From: a virus
Strand: one strand, 5' to 3'
IMG/VR virus record: IMGVR_UViG_3300049855_000139
Location: 1 to 43,388 of that record
DNA length: 43,388 bases
The translations under genes and the position numbers were made by a program. This document shows positions 30,911-38,343 of the stretch, one piece after another. How positions within the stretch are numbered: the first letter of the stretch is position 1; every line of letters starts with the position of its first letter. The notes below the pieces were generated by a model, which saw only the letters and a program-made list of their open reading frames with translations, was not told the DNA's origin and made no database searches.

Positions 30911-32325
30911 TATTGCTTGGTCTGCTCCGCCCGTTGCCGCGCGGCTTCCCTTTCTTCTTTCGTGATGACGCGGGAGACGCCCGGACGGATCGGCGAGAAC
31001 TCTTCCGTGAAGTAGCGGAAGGCTCCGGCGGCGGCGTCCGCTTGGTCGTCGTGTCCGCTCTCGGGGACGTTGATGATCTCCTCGAAGAAGTCGGCGTTCC
31101 ACGGTCCGTTAAGAATTCCGACGTTACCCGCTTTACATTGCGCGGCGAGCGGCATCCATCGAGAAATTTTAGAGCCTGTCGAGGGGTATCCCGCTACGTT
31201 CCATCCTGCGAGGAGTCGAACGAAGTTCGCAATAAGTGACTTCCCCGACGCGCCGCCTTCTTGTTCTATGCGGATCGGTACGGATCGCCCGTCCGCCCGC
31301 GCGACGGAATGAATGCGCTCTTGCACGCCGCCGGGATCGAGCCGGAAGCGGCGAACGTCTTCGATCCAAAATTTTCCCATCCCATCGCGGGCGAGAAGGA
31401 CGCCGACAGTCCAATCGGGATCGTCTCCGGCTTGCTTCTTCTCCGTTGCCGCGAGATCCCAAAAGCGGACGTGATGAACGACGGAAGAAGTCGGAATAGC
31501 ATCGACGTAGTTCGCGAACCACTCCCGGCGGAAGATCGTCCCTTCGCGGACGGCGTCCCAATCTCCATCTTCACGCTGCTTGCGTGTGATCGGGTCAAGC
31601 TCGGCGAGCATCTCCCGATACGCCTTAATGTCTACGTGCGGATTGTCGGTGAGCTTGGCGGGGATGAAGAGACGGCCCGGCGCGGTCGTCTTGATGAAGC
31701 GATCCTTAACCCAAACATGCCCGACGCCGCCGGGGTTCGTCGCGGATCGCATGCGAAGCGGAACGGGAAAGCCTTCGAGACGGCGAAGACGTTGGAAGAG
31801 AAAACGATATTGGTCCTCGTTGAATTGCGTCAACTCGTCGAAGATGATCGTCTGATAGGCGGGTCCGTCATAGTTCCAAACGTCCTTGAAGTACTGAAGG
31901 TAGCCGAATTCGACCTTCGCCCCGTTCGGCCACACATAGCGATTATTCATCGCCTCCCATCGGGCATCAGTTCCGCGTAACCATTTATGCGCCCGGTCAA
32001 GGATCGAATCCGCTTTAGAGAGTTGCCCGTATGTTCGGCGAAGGATGAGGGCGGCGTAGTTCGGAACGTCAACGTATTGCAACGCGCACATAAGGAGCGC
32101 GTCGGTCTTCCCTCCGGCGGCGGCTCCGCCGTACATGATTTCACGATGCCCGTCGAGCGTAAGGAAAACGCTTTGCTTGGGCGTCGGGAAATTCGGAATG
32201 TACTTCGTGAGCTTCGGGAGAATCGTCGCGAGCCGGGGATTCTGACGAACGCGCTCGGCGTAGAACGCGGCCTTCTCCTCGAAGGGGAGGTCGTTAGGGG
32301 CGAGAGCGGGAAAGGTAGACGCCAT
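30910..32325 (-). CDS. terL: Terminase large subunit
   Basis: The 471-residue packaging motor has Walker A GGAAAGGKT at 66-74, Walker B TIIFDE ending at 162-163, and a coupling-type SATNPGG motif. The C-terminal RNase H-like nuclease is marked by RFWDLAATE, IRIEQEGGASGKS and GHDDQADAAAGAF. It cuts concatemers and pumps DNA through the portal. No small subunit is recognisable next to it. A predicted promoter and the ThyX terminator lie just upstream. Confidence 0.95.
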   Translation of the reverse strand: MASTFPALAPNDLPFEEKAAFYAERVRQNPRLATILPKLTKYIPNFPTPKQSVFLTLDGHREIMYGGAAAGGKTDALLMCALQYVDVPNYAALILRRTYGQLSKADSILDRAHKWLRGTDARWEAMNNRYVWPNGAKVEFGYLQYFKDVWNYDGPAYQTIIFDELTQFNEDQYRFLFQRLRRLEGFPVPLRMRSATNPGGVGHVWVKDRFIKTTAPGRLFIPAKLTDNPHVDIKAYREMLAELDPITRKQREDGDWDAVREGTIFRREWFANYVDAIPTSSVVHHVRFWDLAATEKKQAGDDPDWTVGVLLARDGMGKFWIEDVRRFRLDPGGVQERIHSVARADGRSVPIRIEQEGGASGKSLIANFVRLLAGWNVAGYPSTGSKISRWMPLAAQCKAGNVGILNGPWNADFFEEIINVPESGHDDQADAAAGAFRYFTEEFSPIRPGVSRVITKEEREAARQRAEQTKQ

Positions 32326-32390
32326 GCGCGGGAGATTGAGCGCGGAACTCCCGCATCACCAAAGCGCCCGCCGACATCGCAGACAACGCA

Positions 32391-32419
32391 AGTATAACAA
32401 GCATGAGGAGGAACAAAAA
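32391..32419 (-). promoter_or_regulatory. Predicted promoter of the late structural block
   Basis: On the minus strand TATACT (32391-32396) lies 17 bp after TTTTTG. The spacer starts TTCCTCCTCATG, the tract typical of the repeated promoter family, here shifted by one base. The -35 coincides with the T-run of the terminator of the preceding operon. Transcripts would begin about 60 bases before the terminase ATG. Confidence 0.5.
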
Positions 32420-32442
32420 AGAGGCTCCCCGGAGGGAGCCTC
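32415..32442 (-). terminator. Intrinsic terminator after thyX
   Basis: On the minus strand a 9 bp perfect stem (GAGGCTCCC/GGGAGCCTC) with a 4-base TCCG loop is followed by six T residues. It separates the thyX-containing operon from the structural operon. Confidence 0.9.
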
Positions 32443-32469
32443 GTGAGTAGCTTATGTATCCTAGGTTTG

Positions 32470-33390
32470 CTAGACCTTGGGGTATTGTAGCGTAACGAAC
32501 GCGCCCCGGAGGGGATCGGTCTTGATCGCGACATCCTGAAAGAGGGAAGGCGCGAGCGCCCGGAACATCCCGGCGAGAATCACGGCGACGCGGCGGGCTT
32601 CCGGCTCCGCGTGAAGAGATCCTCGCATGTTCAGGAAGTGACGCCATGCGCGGACGTTCGCCGTCGCAACGATGGGCGCTTCGGTCTCATTCGGGAGAAG
32701 AGCGCGAGCGGCTTGATTGACGGCTTTCCGGCGGTCCGTCTTCGACATCTTGCCAAACTCGGACGGCGTCCCCGCTCGCTCGAAGCTGTCGATCTCGCGT
32801 TCAAGTTGCGCGAGGAGAATCCCGGCCATCTCTTCGTATTGGTCGTAGGCGGTTTCGATTCGGTCGATAAACGCGTCGTGAGCTTCTTCATTCCCTTGGA
32901 ACTCGGGACGGCATACGAAGCGAAGGCGCGAACCGTCAACGTAGCGCTGAGAGACTTGAGAGAACGCGAAGCCCGCCCGGTGGCGTACAAGCTCATGAGT
33001 GAACGAGCGGGAGACGCCATACAGGAGGAAGGAGTAATTCGCATGTTCGAGAACGGAGCCGTGACCGGAGGCTAGGATGTTCTTGATGTACTTCTCCGCT
33101 TCGCCGTTCATTGTGCGATTCGGGGAGAAGCTCATATAGCAAAGTTGCCCGGCGAACTTCGTGAGAGCGACGGCGTCTTCTAACGCGACAGGATCGCGTA
33201 GATAGTTCTGGAAGTCGAGAGCGTCGTCAAACCCGCCGAGGAACTCCTCGACGCCGTCAAGGGTCGTTTCCGGCCTCGCAAGGAGGCATACGCCCGGCTC
33301 GTTGAGATAGTAGACGCCTCCGTTCGTCTTCTGTACTTTCGGATGAATCGCCGTGACGTGCGCGGCGGGAGGTTTCAAAATAAATTCCAT
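32470..33390 (-). CDS. thyX: Flavin-dependent thymidylate synthase
   Basis: The 306-residue enzyme makes dTMP from dUMP using FAD, NADPH and methylene-tetrahydrofolate. The signature is ELVRHRAGFAFSQVSQRYVD, a ThyX-type RHR...SQRY motif; GHGSVLEHANYSF precedes it and RAWRHFLNMRGSLHAEPEAR follows near the C-terminus. Phages encode it to secure thymidine for replication. The ATG at 33390 has an AAAGGA site and overlaps the end of the next upstream gene by 16 bases. The N-terminal part of about 60 residues is longer than in compact ThyX enzymes. Confidence 0.95.
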   Translation of the reverse strand: MEFILKPPAAHVTAIHPKVQKTNGGVYYLNEPGVCLLARPETTLDGVEEFLGGFDDALDFQNYLRDPVALEDAVALTKFAGQLCYMSFSPNRTMNGEAEKYIKNILASGHGSVLEHANYSFLLYGVSRSFTHELVRHRAGFAFSQVSQRYVDGSRLRFVCRPEFQGNEEAHDAFIDRIETAYDQYEEMAGILLAQLEREIDSFERAGTPSEFGKMSKTDRRKAVNQAARALLPNETEAPIVATANVRAWRHFLNMRGSLHAEPEARRVAVILAGMFRALAPSLFQDVAIKTDPLRGAFVTLQYPKV

Positions 33391-33776
33391 TGTTGCGTGT
33401 CCTTTTTCGGTTTGGTTATTTTCGCTTTCGGCTTGACCGGGACCGGGACGGGCGGGCGAGCTTTCGGCGGAGGCGGAGGAGGCGGCGGCGCGACGAAACG
33501 CGGCGCGTTCCAATTATGGGGCGGGAGTCCGGCGAGACGACGAGCGCGGTCGAGCGACGCCCGCATAACACCCTCGGGGACGCCCTCGGGCGGGCGCTTC
33601 TTCGCGGCGGCTTTCAACGCGTCGGCGACGACTTCCTCGGCGACGCCCGGCCCGCGCTTGATTGTCGCGCCGAGGTAGAAATTCCAAGCGCCCGGCTTCG
33701 CGTCTACAGGTTCCAGTAGGAAACCGACGCGAAGGCGGGAAGCTTGCCCGATAAGCGCGGCGAGGTTCTGAGGCAT
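33375..33776 (-). CDS. Hypothetical protein with Pro/Lys-rich tail (133 aa)
   Basis: The N-terminal 85 residues (MPQNLAALIGQASRLRVGFL, then WNFYLGATIKRGPG and helix VVADALKAAAKKRPPEG) form a small globular part of unknown family. The last 40 residues are a PPPPPPPP run followed by Lys/Pro/Val repeats, probably disordered. The ATG overlaps the stop of the small membrane protein upstream (TAATG). Confidence 0.6.
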   Translation of the reverse strand: MPQNLAALIGQASRLRVGFLLEPVDAKPGAWNFYLGATIKRGPGVAEEVVADALKAAAKKRPPEGVPEGVMRASLDRARRLAGLPPHNWNAPRFVAPPPPPPPPKARPPVPVPVKPKAKITKPKKDTQQWNLF

Positions 33777-33880
33777 TACGGCGCGGAAGGCGGGCGGCGG
33801 CTTCCCGCGAGTACTAACGCCCCTAGCACAATGGCGAGAACGAGGACGACGGTGAGGCGAAGACCGATCTCGATTTCCAT
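33776..33880 (-). CDS. Small single-pass membrane protein (34 aa)
   Basis: A 34-residue protein begins MEIEIGLRLTVVLVLAIVLG and continues with more hydrophobic residues and a basic/Pro-rich tail (GSRRPPSAP). A GGAGG ribosome site lies at the right distance. Both ends overlap neighbours as TAATG, which strongly supports translation. Its role is unknown; together with the membrane protein at 34440-34613 it suggests envelope-targeted products in this operon. Confidence 0.65.
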   Translation of the reverse strand: MEIEIGLRLTVVLVLAIVLGALVLAGSRRPPSAP

Positions 33881-34440
33881 TACGCCTCCGTTTCGAGGAC
33901 GCGGCGCTCGTTCTGGAGATCGCGGACAATAGCGAGGGTCTCGTCGAACTTCGCCGGGTAACGGGCGAGAAGCTTCGCAATGTTCCGCTTCGCGACGGCT
34001 TCCGGGGTTTGCCCCACGGTGTCAAGCGCTATTGCGTCATACCAAAATTGATCGCCGATCTCCTCCGCGATGTTCACTTCGTCGAGCGTGCCGGAAGCGA
34101 GGAAGTCTAGGAGAGCGTCGAAGAGTTCGGCGCTTTCGGTGAACATGCCGAGCGCGGCGTGAAAGAGGCGCTCGAAGCGCGGATCGTGCATTCGCTCGAC
34201 GATGACGGCGTTGACGCGCTCGTCCGGCGAATGCTCGGGGACAAGGATCTCCCGGCCCTCGTTCGGCTCCTTGCCGTACATGAGGAGTTTTTTCCATCTG
34301 TCCGCCATCTCGCCGCTTTCCGAGATATCGCGCATGAGTTCAACGACGCGCGTCGCCGTGTCTCCCTTCGCGAGTTCTTGCTCGTAGCGGTCATAGGTGC
34401 ATTCGGTCCGCGTCGCGGCCTTTACATAGTCTTGATTCAT
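33880..34440 (-). CDS. MazG-like nucleotide pyrophosphohydrolase
   Basis: The 186-residue protein ends with a MazG/dUTPase-type all-alpha signature: LLDFLASGTLDEVNIAEEIG, DQFWYDAIA with acidic metal ligands, then VAKRNIAKLLARYPAKF. Such enzymes hydrolyse NTPs or modified nucleotides and, in phages, may lower alarmone or non-canonical dNTP levels. Clustering with thyX fits a nucleotide-metabolism operon. The ATG overlaps the upstream stop (TAATG). The substrate cannot be told from sequence. Confidence 0.78.
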   Translation of the reverse strand: MNQDYVKAATRTECTYDRYEQELAKGDTATRVVELMRDISESGEMADRWKKLLMYGKEPNEGREILVPEHSPDERVNAVIVERMHDPRFERLFHAALGMFTESAELFDALLDFLASGTLDEVNIAEEIGDQFWYDAIALDTVGQTPEAVAKRNIAKLLARYPAKFDETLAIVRDLQNERRVLETEA

Positions 34441-34613
34441 TACTTGCCTTCCTTGAGGATTTGCCGTATCTCGACATCGGTACGCGCGGCCTCGCGGCGG
34501 AGCCAATTGTAGTACTTCGGTATTCCCCCGAGGAGGAGGAGGAGGAAGATAACGGCGGCGAGCGCAAGCCATGCGCGGACCTTGACAGGGTCAAGATACA
34601 ATTTCTGTTCCAT
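34440..34613 (-). CDS. Small membrane protein (57 aa)
   Basis: The protein begins MEQKLYLDPVKVRAWLALAA, continues through a Val-Ile-Phe-(Leu)5-Gly-Gly core, and ends with a charged helix (RREAARTDVEIRQILKEGK). One transmembrane segment spans about residues 15-31. The start lies 7 bp after a TATAAC -10, so its message may have almost no leader. It overlaps the MazG-like gene by TAATG. Function unknown. Confidence 0.62.
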   Translation of the reverse strand: MEQKLYLDPVKVRAWLALAAVIFLLLLLGGIPKYYNWLRREAARTDVEIRQILKEGK

Positions 34614-34620
34614 CTCTTCA

Positions 34621-34650
34621 GTTATACGCGGCTCGGCGTCGGTCCCCTAA
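34621..34650 (-). promoter_or_regulatory. Predicted promoter of the MazG-ThyX operon
   Basis: On the minus strand TTAGGG (34645-34650) and TATAAC (34621-34626) are 18 bp apart. The -35 resembles TTAGGA/TTAGGC of the GATAAT promoter class. It follows directly after a terminator, as expected for a new operon. Confidence 0.5.
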
Positions 34651-34690
34651 AACACTTGCGCCCCCGGCATGCGGAGGCGCTTTGTGTTTT
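34649..34690. terminator. Bidirectional-type terminator hairpin
   Basis: AAAACAC (34649-34655) pairs with GTGTTTT (34684-34690), and inside it GCGCC pairs with GGCGC across small bulges. The A- and T-rich flanks mean it could stop transcription in both directions. It separates the small-gene region from the MazG-ThyX operon. Confidence 0.7.
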
Positions 34691-34721
34691 GCTTCCTTCG
34701 GAGGGATGCGAAGCTAGTCTA

Positions 34722-34985
34722 TCAAATTCGGCGCGTGACTTTCCCCGTCCCGCGATACGTCCGGGCTTGTATCGGGATCGTTGCTTCCGAAAGCGCCTTG
34801 ATCGTGTCGAGGAACGCGAGAAGATCCCCGTCCCGGCCCTTAGCGGCCTCGTAGAGATCGCGGAACGTCGGTCCCGGATCGGGTGACGTTGCGCCGCGCG
34901 TGACGAAGCGGCGGAGCGTGAGAGCGGCGTCAAGCAAATTACGCGTGAGCGCTTCTCGTTCTTGTGACTGATAGCGTGAAGACAT
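34722..34985 (-). CDS. Hypothetical helical protein (87 aa)
   Basis: A Ser/Arg-rich start (MSSRYQSQEREALTRNLLDA) leads into helices (FRDLYEAAKGRDGDLLAFLD) and a basic C-terminus. No family was recognised. The ATG overlaps the upstream stop (TAATG); it is the last gene before the terminator. Confidence 0.6.
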   Translation of the reverse strand: MSSRYQSQEREALTRNLLDAALTLRRFVTRGATSPDPGPTFRDLYEAAKGRDGDLLAFLDTIKALSEATIPIQARTYRGTGKVTRRI

Positions 34986-35305
34986 TAGAGAAATTCCTCC
35001 CCGAGCGGGACAGGCGAGCGCCGAACTTTCGTTAGGGCAATCGCGAGATCGTCGTGAACGTCGCCGCCGGGACCGTAGCCGAGCGACTCTAAGAAGGTAA
35101 GGGCGTTTTGAATCGCCTCCGACACGGTGACGTGTCCGTCCGTCCATCCCTCGACGGAGTTCCCGACTTCCTTACCGTCCGCGTTCTTGATATACGAGAC
35201 GTATGTTCCTTCCTTGTACGCTTTGCATACTTCCATCGCGACGGCGCGGCTCGGCGTGGAAATCAGGAGCTTGTGATCTTTCGCTCCGAACGTGTGATAG
35301 GTCAT
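34985..35305 (-). CDS. Hypothetical protein (106 aa)
   Basis: The protein starts MTYHTFGAKDHKLLISTPSR. Its first half looks like a small alpha/beta fold (AVAMEVCKAYKEGTYVSYIK) and its second half is helical (VSEAIQNALTFLESLGYGPG). No family was recognised. A strong AGGAGGG ribosome site lies upstream of the ATG. Confidence 0.65.
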   Translation of the reverse strand: MTYHTFGAKDHKLLISTPSRAVAMEVCKAYKEGTYVSYIKNADGKEVGNSVEGWTDGHVTVSEAIQNALTFLESLGYGPGGDVHDDLAIALTKVRRSPVPLGEEFL

Positions 35306-35336
35306 GATTGCATTCCCTCCTGAGGAAGGGCGGCGC

Positions 35337-35663
35337 TTATGCGCGGCCCATTGTGCCGAGGCTCGTGTAGAGTCCGGTTTCGGTTTCAAACAAGTCCCGG
35401 AGGTCCTCGGCATAGACGCCGTCGAACTCCGAAACGGTACGAACATTCAAGCCGCGAATCGCGAGGAACTCGACCTTGTAGAGATCGGCGACGAGGTCGA
35501 GGGTCACGCGGACGCCCGTGATGCTCTTCTGAGCGAAGCGGGCGGGAAGGCGGAAGGTGAGAGTGTTCTCGCCGCCGATGAAGTTCTTCGCGCCCGTCAT
35601 GACCGCGAAGCGGTTTCCGCCGAGTTGCGCGAGGATCGTGTTTGCTGTTTGCATGTTGCTCAT
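35337..35663 (-). CDS. Conserved phage/plasmid small protein, MTGAKN type (108 aa)
   Basis: The sequence follows a pattern seen widely in phages and plasmids: ILAQLGGNRFAVMTGAKNFI, then ENTLTFRLPARFAQKSITGV, a strand region KVEFLAIRGLNV, and a helix ending in ETETGLYTSL. Its function is unknown. The ATG is the first ATG after a repeated promoter, 6 bp from the -10, with no ribosome site, so a leaderless message is predicted. Confidence 0.75.
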   Translation of the reverse strand: MSNMQTANTILAQLGGNRFAVMTGAKNFIGGENTLTFRLPARFAQKSITGVRVTLDLVADLYKVEFLAIRGLNVRTVSEFDGVYAEDLRDLFETETGLYTSLGTMGRA

Positions 35664-35716
35664 GAATCTATAATGCTCCCTCAGGAGGAACAATGCAATA
35701 GTACTAAAGTACCGAT
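35664..35716 (-). promoter_or_regulatory. Repeated leaderless-type promoter
   Basis: On the minus strand the AGTAC box is followed by -35 TTGCAT (35693-35698), a 17 bp spacer starting TGTTCCTCCTGA, and -10 CATTAT (35670-35675). AGATTC then leads into the ATG at 35663. The stop codon of the upstream gene merges into the element. Confidence 0.75.
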
Positions 35717-36007
35717 TTACAAATTCTTTGCGGCGAGAAGATTCTGAAGGGAAGGAAGCGTTCGGGCGAGCTTGCGAACGTAGTCGAGGGAAACCGCTTC
35801 CCAATGTTCGCCCGCGTCCTTCATCGTGAATATCTGTCCGGCGACGCCTTCGCAGTCCCGGCGCTCGCCGATAGTTCCCCATCGTTCGAGCATCATCGAG
35901 CCGTGTTTCGTGTCGTTGAAGACGGCGGCGACGTATTGCGGGACTTCCGAGTTCTTCCGGCGAAGCCACATTCCCCGGCGGATCGTGAGGGAGGCGGCGG
36001 CGCTCAT
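35717..36007 (-). CDS. Hypothetical WGR-like small protein (96 aa)
   Basis: The protein carries MWLRRKNSEVPQYVAAVFND and MMLERWGTIGE; the ERWGTIG stretch loosely recalls WGR-type domains, which is a weak resemblance only. The C-terminus is helical and ends AAKNL. The ATG overlaps the next upstream stop (ATGA). Confidence 0.58.
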   Translation of the reverse strand: MSAAASLTIRRGMWLRRKNSEVPQYVAAVFNDTKHGSMMLERWGTIGERRDCEGVAGQIFTMKDAGEHWEAVSLDYVRKLARTLPSLQNLLAAKNL

Positions 36008-36189
36008 CGGGACATGTCCTTCGGGACGATCATGATGAGCGCTCCCTGAAACGAGAAGTGAACGCCGTCCGACTTCCCGGCGCGGAGCCGCTTGAGGAAA
36101 GTTCGGAAGGCGATCTCGGCAACATCGGGGAACGCGGTCATATCCTTCCCCGGAATTACAGTTTGTAGTTTCTTGTCGAGGTCTTTCAT
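36004..36189 (-). CDS. Hypothetical protein (61 aa)
   Basis: A small basic protein, MKDLDKKLQTVIPGKDMTAF at the start and a hydrophobic strand GALIMIVPKDM at the end. It is translationally coupled on both sides by ATGA overlaps. No family was recognised. Confidence 0.58.
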   Translation of the reverse strand: MKDLDKKLQTVIPGKDMTAFPDVAEIAFRTFLKRLRAGKSDGVHFSFQGALIMIVPKDMSR

Positions 36190-36605
36190 GCTTTCCGCTT
36201 TCTCGCCGCATCCTTCGCGGCCTTCTTCTCTTCATCGCGCTCGCGCTTGTCGGCTCGCGCTTTCAGTTCCGCCCCTATCTGAAATATGCGCGTGATGGGG
36301 ACAGTGTAGAAGCTCGACCGCGCGACGCCCTCTTCTCCGATCTCGACGAAGAACGGGCGGACGACGAGCCGGAGCTTCTTCCCGTTATATTCGGCGGCGG
36401 TCTCGATGACGTTCTCGGCGCTTAGGAGGCGTTCGGCGTTGGCGAAGACCTTATCGACCGGGAGCCGCAAGTAAGCCCGGCGGGAATGGCGTTTCTTGCC
36501 GAGGAGGATCTCGGCGGCGGAGACTCCGACGACTATCGGATGCTCCCCGGCGAGGGCGCTCGTCTCGCGGAATGTCGGCTTATCTTTCGTGGTGAGCTTC
36601 TTCAT
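36186..36605 (-). CDS. Hypothetical protein with charged C-terminus (139 aa)
   Basis: A beta-rich body (HPIVVGVSAAEILLGKKRHS, KLRLVVRPFFVEIGEEGVAR, SFYTVPITRIFQI) is followed by a strongly charged helix (RADKRERDEEKKAAKDAARK). No family was recognised. ATGA overlaps join it to both neighbours. Confidence 0.6.
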   Translation of the reverse strand: MKKLTTKDKPTFRETSALAGEHPIVVGVSAAEILLGKKRHSRRAYLRLPVDKVFANAERLLSAENVIETAAEYNGKKLRLVVRPFFVEIGEEGVARSSFYTVPITRIFQIGAELKARADKRERDEEKKAAKDAARKRKA

Positions 36606-37213
36606 GCGATAACCTCCGGCGTCTCGGCGCGGTAGGCGTCGTGAATCGCCTTCACGCGTTGCCGTGTAATGCCGAATTTCGCCCCTACCGCTGCTTGAGT
36701 CCATCCGCCCCGAAGCATCGCGTCTATGGTCTCCGCACGCTCAAGGAACGCCTGTTCTGTGAGCCCGAAGGTCTTCTCGTAGTAGCAACTTCGGGAGCAA
36801 AAGACGAGCGCCGAGTGTTGCGCCGCGCTCGCGGCCCGCTCGAACTCATCGCCACAATTGCGGCATGTCTTTTTTGTGATTCTTCCCATCTGGTACCCTT
36901 CCTTAATTTGACGGTATGCTTCGGCGTGATTGTGGGCTTGCCCCTGCGTCTCGGCGAAGAAAGAAATATCGTGCGCGGGATCGGTGCGCGGACAAGCGCC
37001 GCGAAGATAACCCGCGATCCGAATGAGTTGACGCATGACGCGAATATACTTCACGCGTCGCCCCGGCCTCGTGGAAGCATGCGCTTCCTGAAAGGCTTCG
37101 ATATGCGCCCCGGCGAGGAGACTCAACGCCGAAACGGTAGGCGTCCAAGCTTGGAGCATCTCCGGCGTGATCGCGAAGACGCCCCTGTCGTCCGTGGGGA
37201 ATTCGCCGAGCAT
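36602..37213 (-). CDS. Zinc-ribbon plus helix-turn-helix protein (203 aa)
   Basis: The N-terminal half (about residues 1-108) is helical and unrecognised, with RRVKYIRVMRQLIRIAGYLR. The second half starts at MGRITKKTCRNCGDEFERAA, and its cysteines (CRNC and CSRSC) form a likely zinc knuckle. A helix-turn-helix follows (GGWTQAAVGAKFGITRQRVK). It probably binds DNA. An internal ATG at the second half has its own AAGGAAGG ribosome site, so the zinc-HTH half may also be made alone. The ATG at 37213 overlaps the upstream stop (TAATG). Confidence 0.65.
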   Translation of the reverse strand: MLGEFPTDDRGVFAITPEMLQAWTPTVSALSLLAGAHIEAFQEAHASTRPGRRVKYIRVMRQLIRIAGYLRGACPRTDPAHDISFFAETQGQAHNHAEAYRQIKEGYQMGRITKKTCRNCGDEFERAASAAQHSALVFCSRSCYYEKTFGLTEQAFLERAETIDAMLRGGWTQAAVGAKFGITRQRVKAIHDAYRAETPEVIA

Positions 37214-37515
37214 TACGCGCCCTCGATTCCGAATTGATCGAGAGCGTTCGCGCGGTGAGCGGCGCGGGCGGCGACGGCGGCGGCTTTCCCACATGCCAAG
37301 ATCCAAGCGCCGTATCCCGTGCGGAAGGCGCTCCAATCGGCCCCGGCGAGCCGGAGGGCGGCGACGGCGCGGCGGAAGAGGCGGCGAGTCGCCTTCTCGT
37401 TGGCGGTCTTCGTGTCGCCGAGTTCAATGAAGAGTTCGACTTCGCCCTTCGTGGCGACGAAGCCGCGATAGATGCCCGCCTTGTTGAATGCTTTCGTGAT
37501 TTGTTTGTTGCTCAT
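37213..37515 (-). CDS. Hypothetical protein (100 aa)
   Basis: The protein starts MSNKQITKAFNKAGIYRGFV, has a strand VELFIELGDTKTANEKA, and ends in an Ala-rich helical part. No family was recognised. Unlike most genes behind the repeated promoter, it has a leader of about 20 bases with a TAAGGAA ribosome site. Confidence 0.65.
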   Translation of the reverse strand: MSNKQITKAFNKAGIYRGFVATKGEVELFIELGDTKTANEKATRRLFRRAVAALRLAGADWSAFRTGYGAWILACGKAAAVAARAAHRANALDQFGIEGA

Positions 37516-37538
37516 TGTCGTGTGTTCCTTACACTCTT

Positions 37539-37582
37539 AGAATACGAATTCACGAGGAGGAATGCAATAGTACTAAAGTACC
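37539..37582 (-). promoter_or_regulatory. Repeated promoter, leadered version
   Basis: On the minus strand TTGCAT (37562-37567) and TATTCT (37539-37544) are 17 bp apart, with spacer start TCCTCCTCGTGA and the AGTAC box upstream. Here the ATG is 23 bp after the -10 and has its own Shine-Dalgarno sequence. This supports reading the shared element as a promoter. Confidence 0.78.
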
Positions 37583-37833
37583 TTTTTTATTTTCCCTTGA
37601 CGGCGGCGGAGCCTGTCGCCGGGGAAATCCATCGAATCCGCGATCCGCGTCGCGGCGGCGAGATGGGAAGCCGGGAAAGAAACCTCCCATCGTGCCGTAG
37701 TGGGATCGTTGTAGAACTCGCGGTGCTCCCGCGTTACGTCGGGGATGCCCGCGTTCGTCAAGCGGCGCGACAGGCGGAGGGAGTAGTTTCTCCACGTCGC
37801 GAGCGTTCCATAACTCCAAGTATGCCGTTCCAT
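37573..37833 (-). CDS. Hypothetical protein (86 aa)
   Basis: The protein starts MERHTWSYGTLATWRNYSLR and contains REHREFYNDPTTARWEVSFP. It ends in a basic segment whose last codons, K-K-V-L-stop, use bases of the repeated promoter element (GTACTTTAG). No family was recognised. TAATG overlap couples it to the gene upstream. Confidence 0.6.
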   Translation of the reverse strand: MERHTWSYGTLATWRNYSLRLSRRLTNAGIPDVTREHREFYNDPTTARWEVSFPASHLAAATRIADSMDFPGDRLRRRQGKIKKVL

Positions 37834-38309
37834 TATTGCCCCGCCTTCTGACGAAGCATTGCGTCGCTCGTCGTCTTCCTGATGTCTATTTCCTGAACCG
37901 CGCGGGAGGACTCGCAGCGAACGAGCCAAACCGCGCGGACATGCGGGCGAGCGAGCGCGAGAAGAACGCCGCGCTCTCCCGTTGGGAGCCGGACGACGAC
38001 GCCGCGCTTGGCGTCCTCGACGTGCATCGCGAAGATGTCGAAGCCCTCGCGCGGGACGGGCGTCCGGCGTGTTGCATGCTCGCCCGTGATGATGTCCTCG
38101 ACGAGGAACTCTTTCCCCCGCGCGGTCCAAGAGAAGACGATATTCCCGAGACCGCGAATCTCCGCGCGTTCCCGCTCCTCCTCCCCATAGAAGCCGGAGA
38201 CATAGCGCTCATAGGCTTCCTTCTCCTGAAAGGCGACGCGCCGGGCGGTTGCCTCGTCCACTTGAGCGGGCGAGCCGCCGGAGTATGTCGGAATCACTTC
38301 GTAGGGCAT
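37833..38309 (-). CDS. Hypothetical protein (158 aa)
   Basis: The first 80 residues are acidic and helical (ARRVAFQEKEAYERYVSGFY), followed by a beta-rich half (IVFSWTARGKEFLVEDIITG, GVVVRLPTGERGVLLALARP, VWLVRCESSRAVQEI). No family was recognised. An AAAGGAAAA ribosome site precedes the ATG. Confidence 0.62.
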   Translation of the reverse strand: MPYEVIPTYSGGSPAQVDEATARRVAFQEKEAYERYVSGFYGEEERERAEIRGLGNIVFSWTARGKEFLVEDIITGEHATRRTPVPREGFDIFAMHVEDAKRGVVVRLPTGERGVLLALARPHVRAVWLVRCESSRAVQEIDIRKTTSDAMLRQKAGQ

Positions 38310-38343
38310 TGGTTCATTTTCCTTTCTGAAGAGACGCCCGGCG

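Noticed and set aside
32294-32404. 36-codon ORF starting MLVILALSAMSAGALVMREF upstream of terminase.
   Set aside because: It overlaps the terminase start, has no ribosome site, and its ATG lies inside the predicted promoter spacer, so it would not be on the transcript.
33375-34025. Longer versions of many genes extending far upstream (for example the Arg/Ser-rich extension of the gene at 33375).
   Set aside because: The extensions overlap well-supported upstream genes, have strongly biased composition and no ribosome site, whereas the chosen starts show TAATG/ATGA coupling or a proper promoter/ribosome site.
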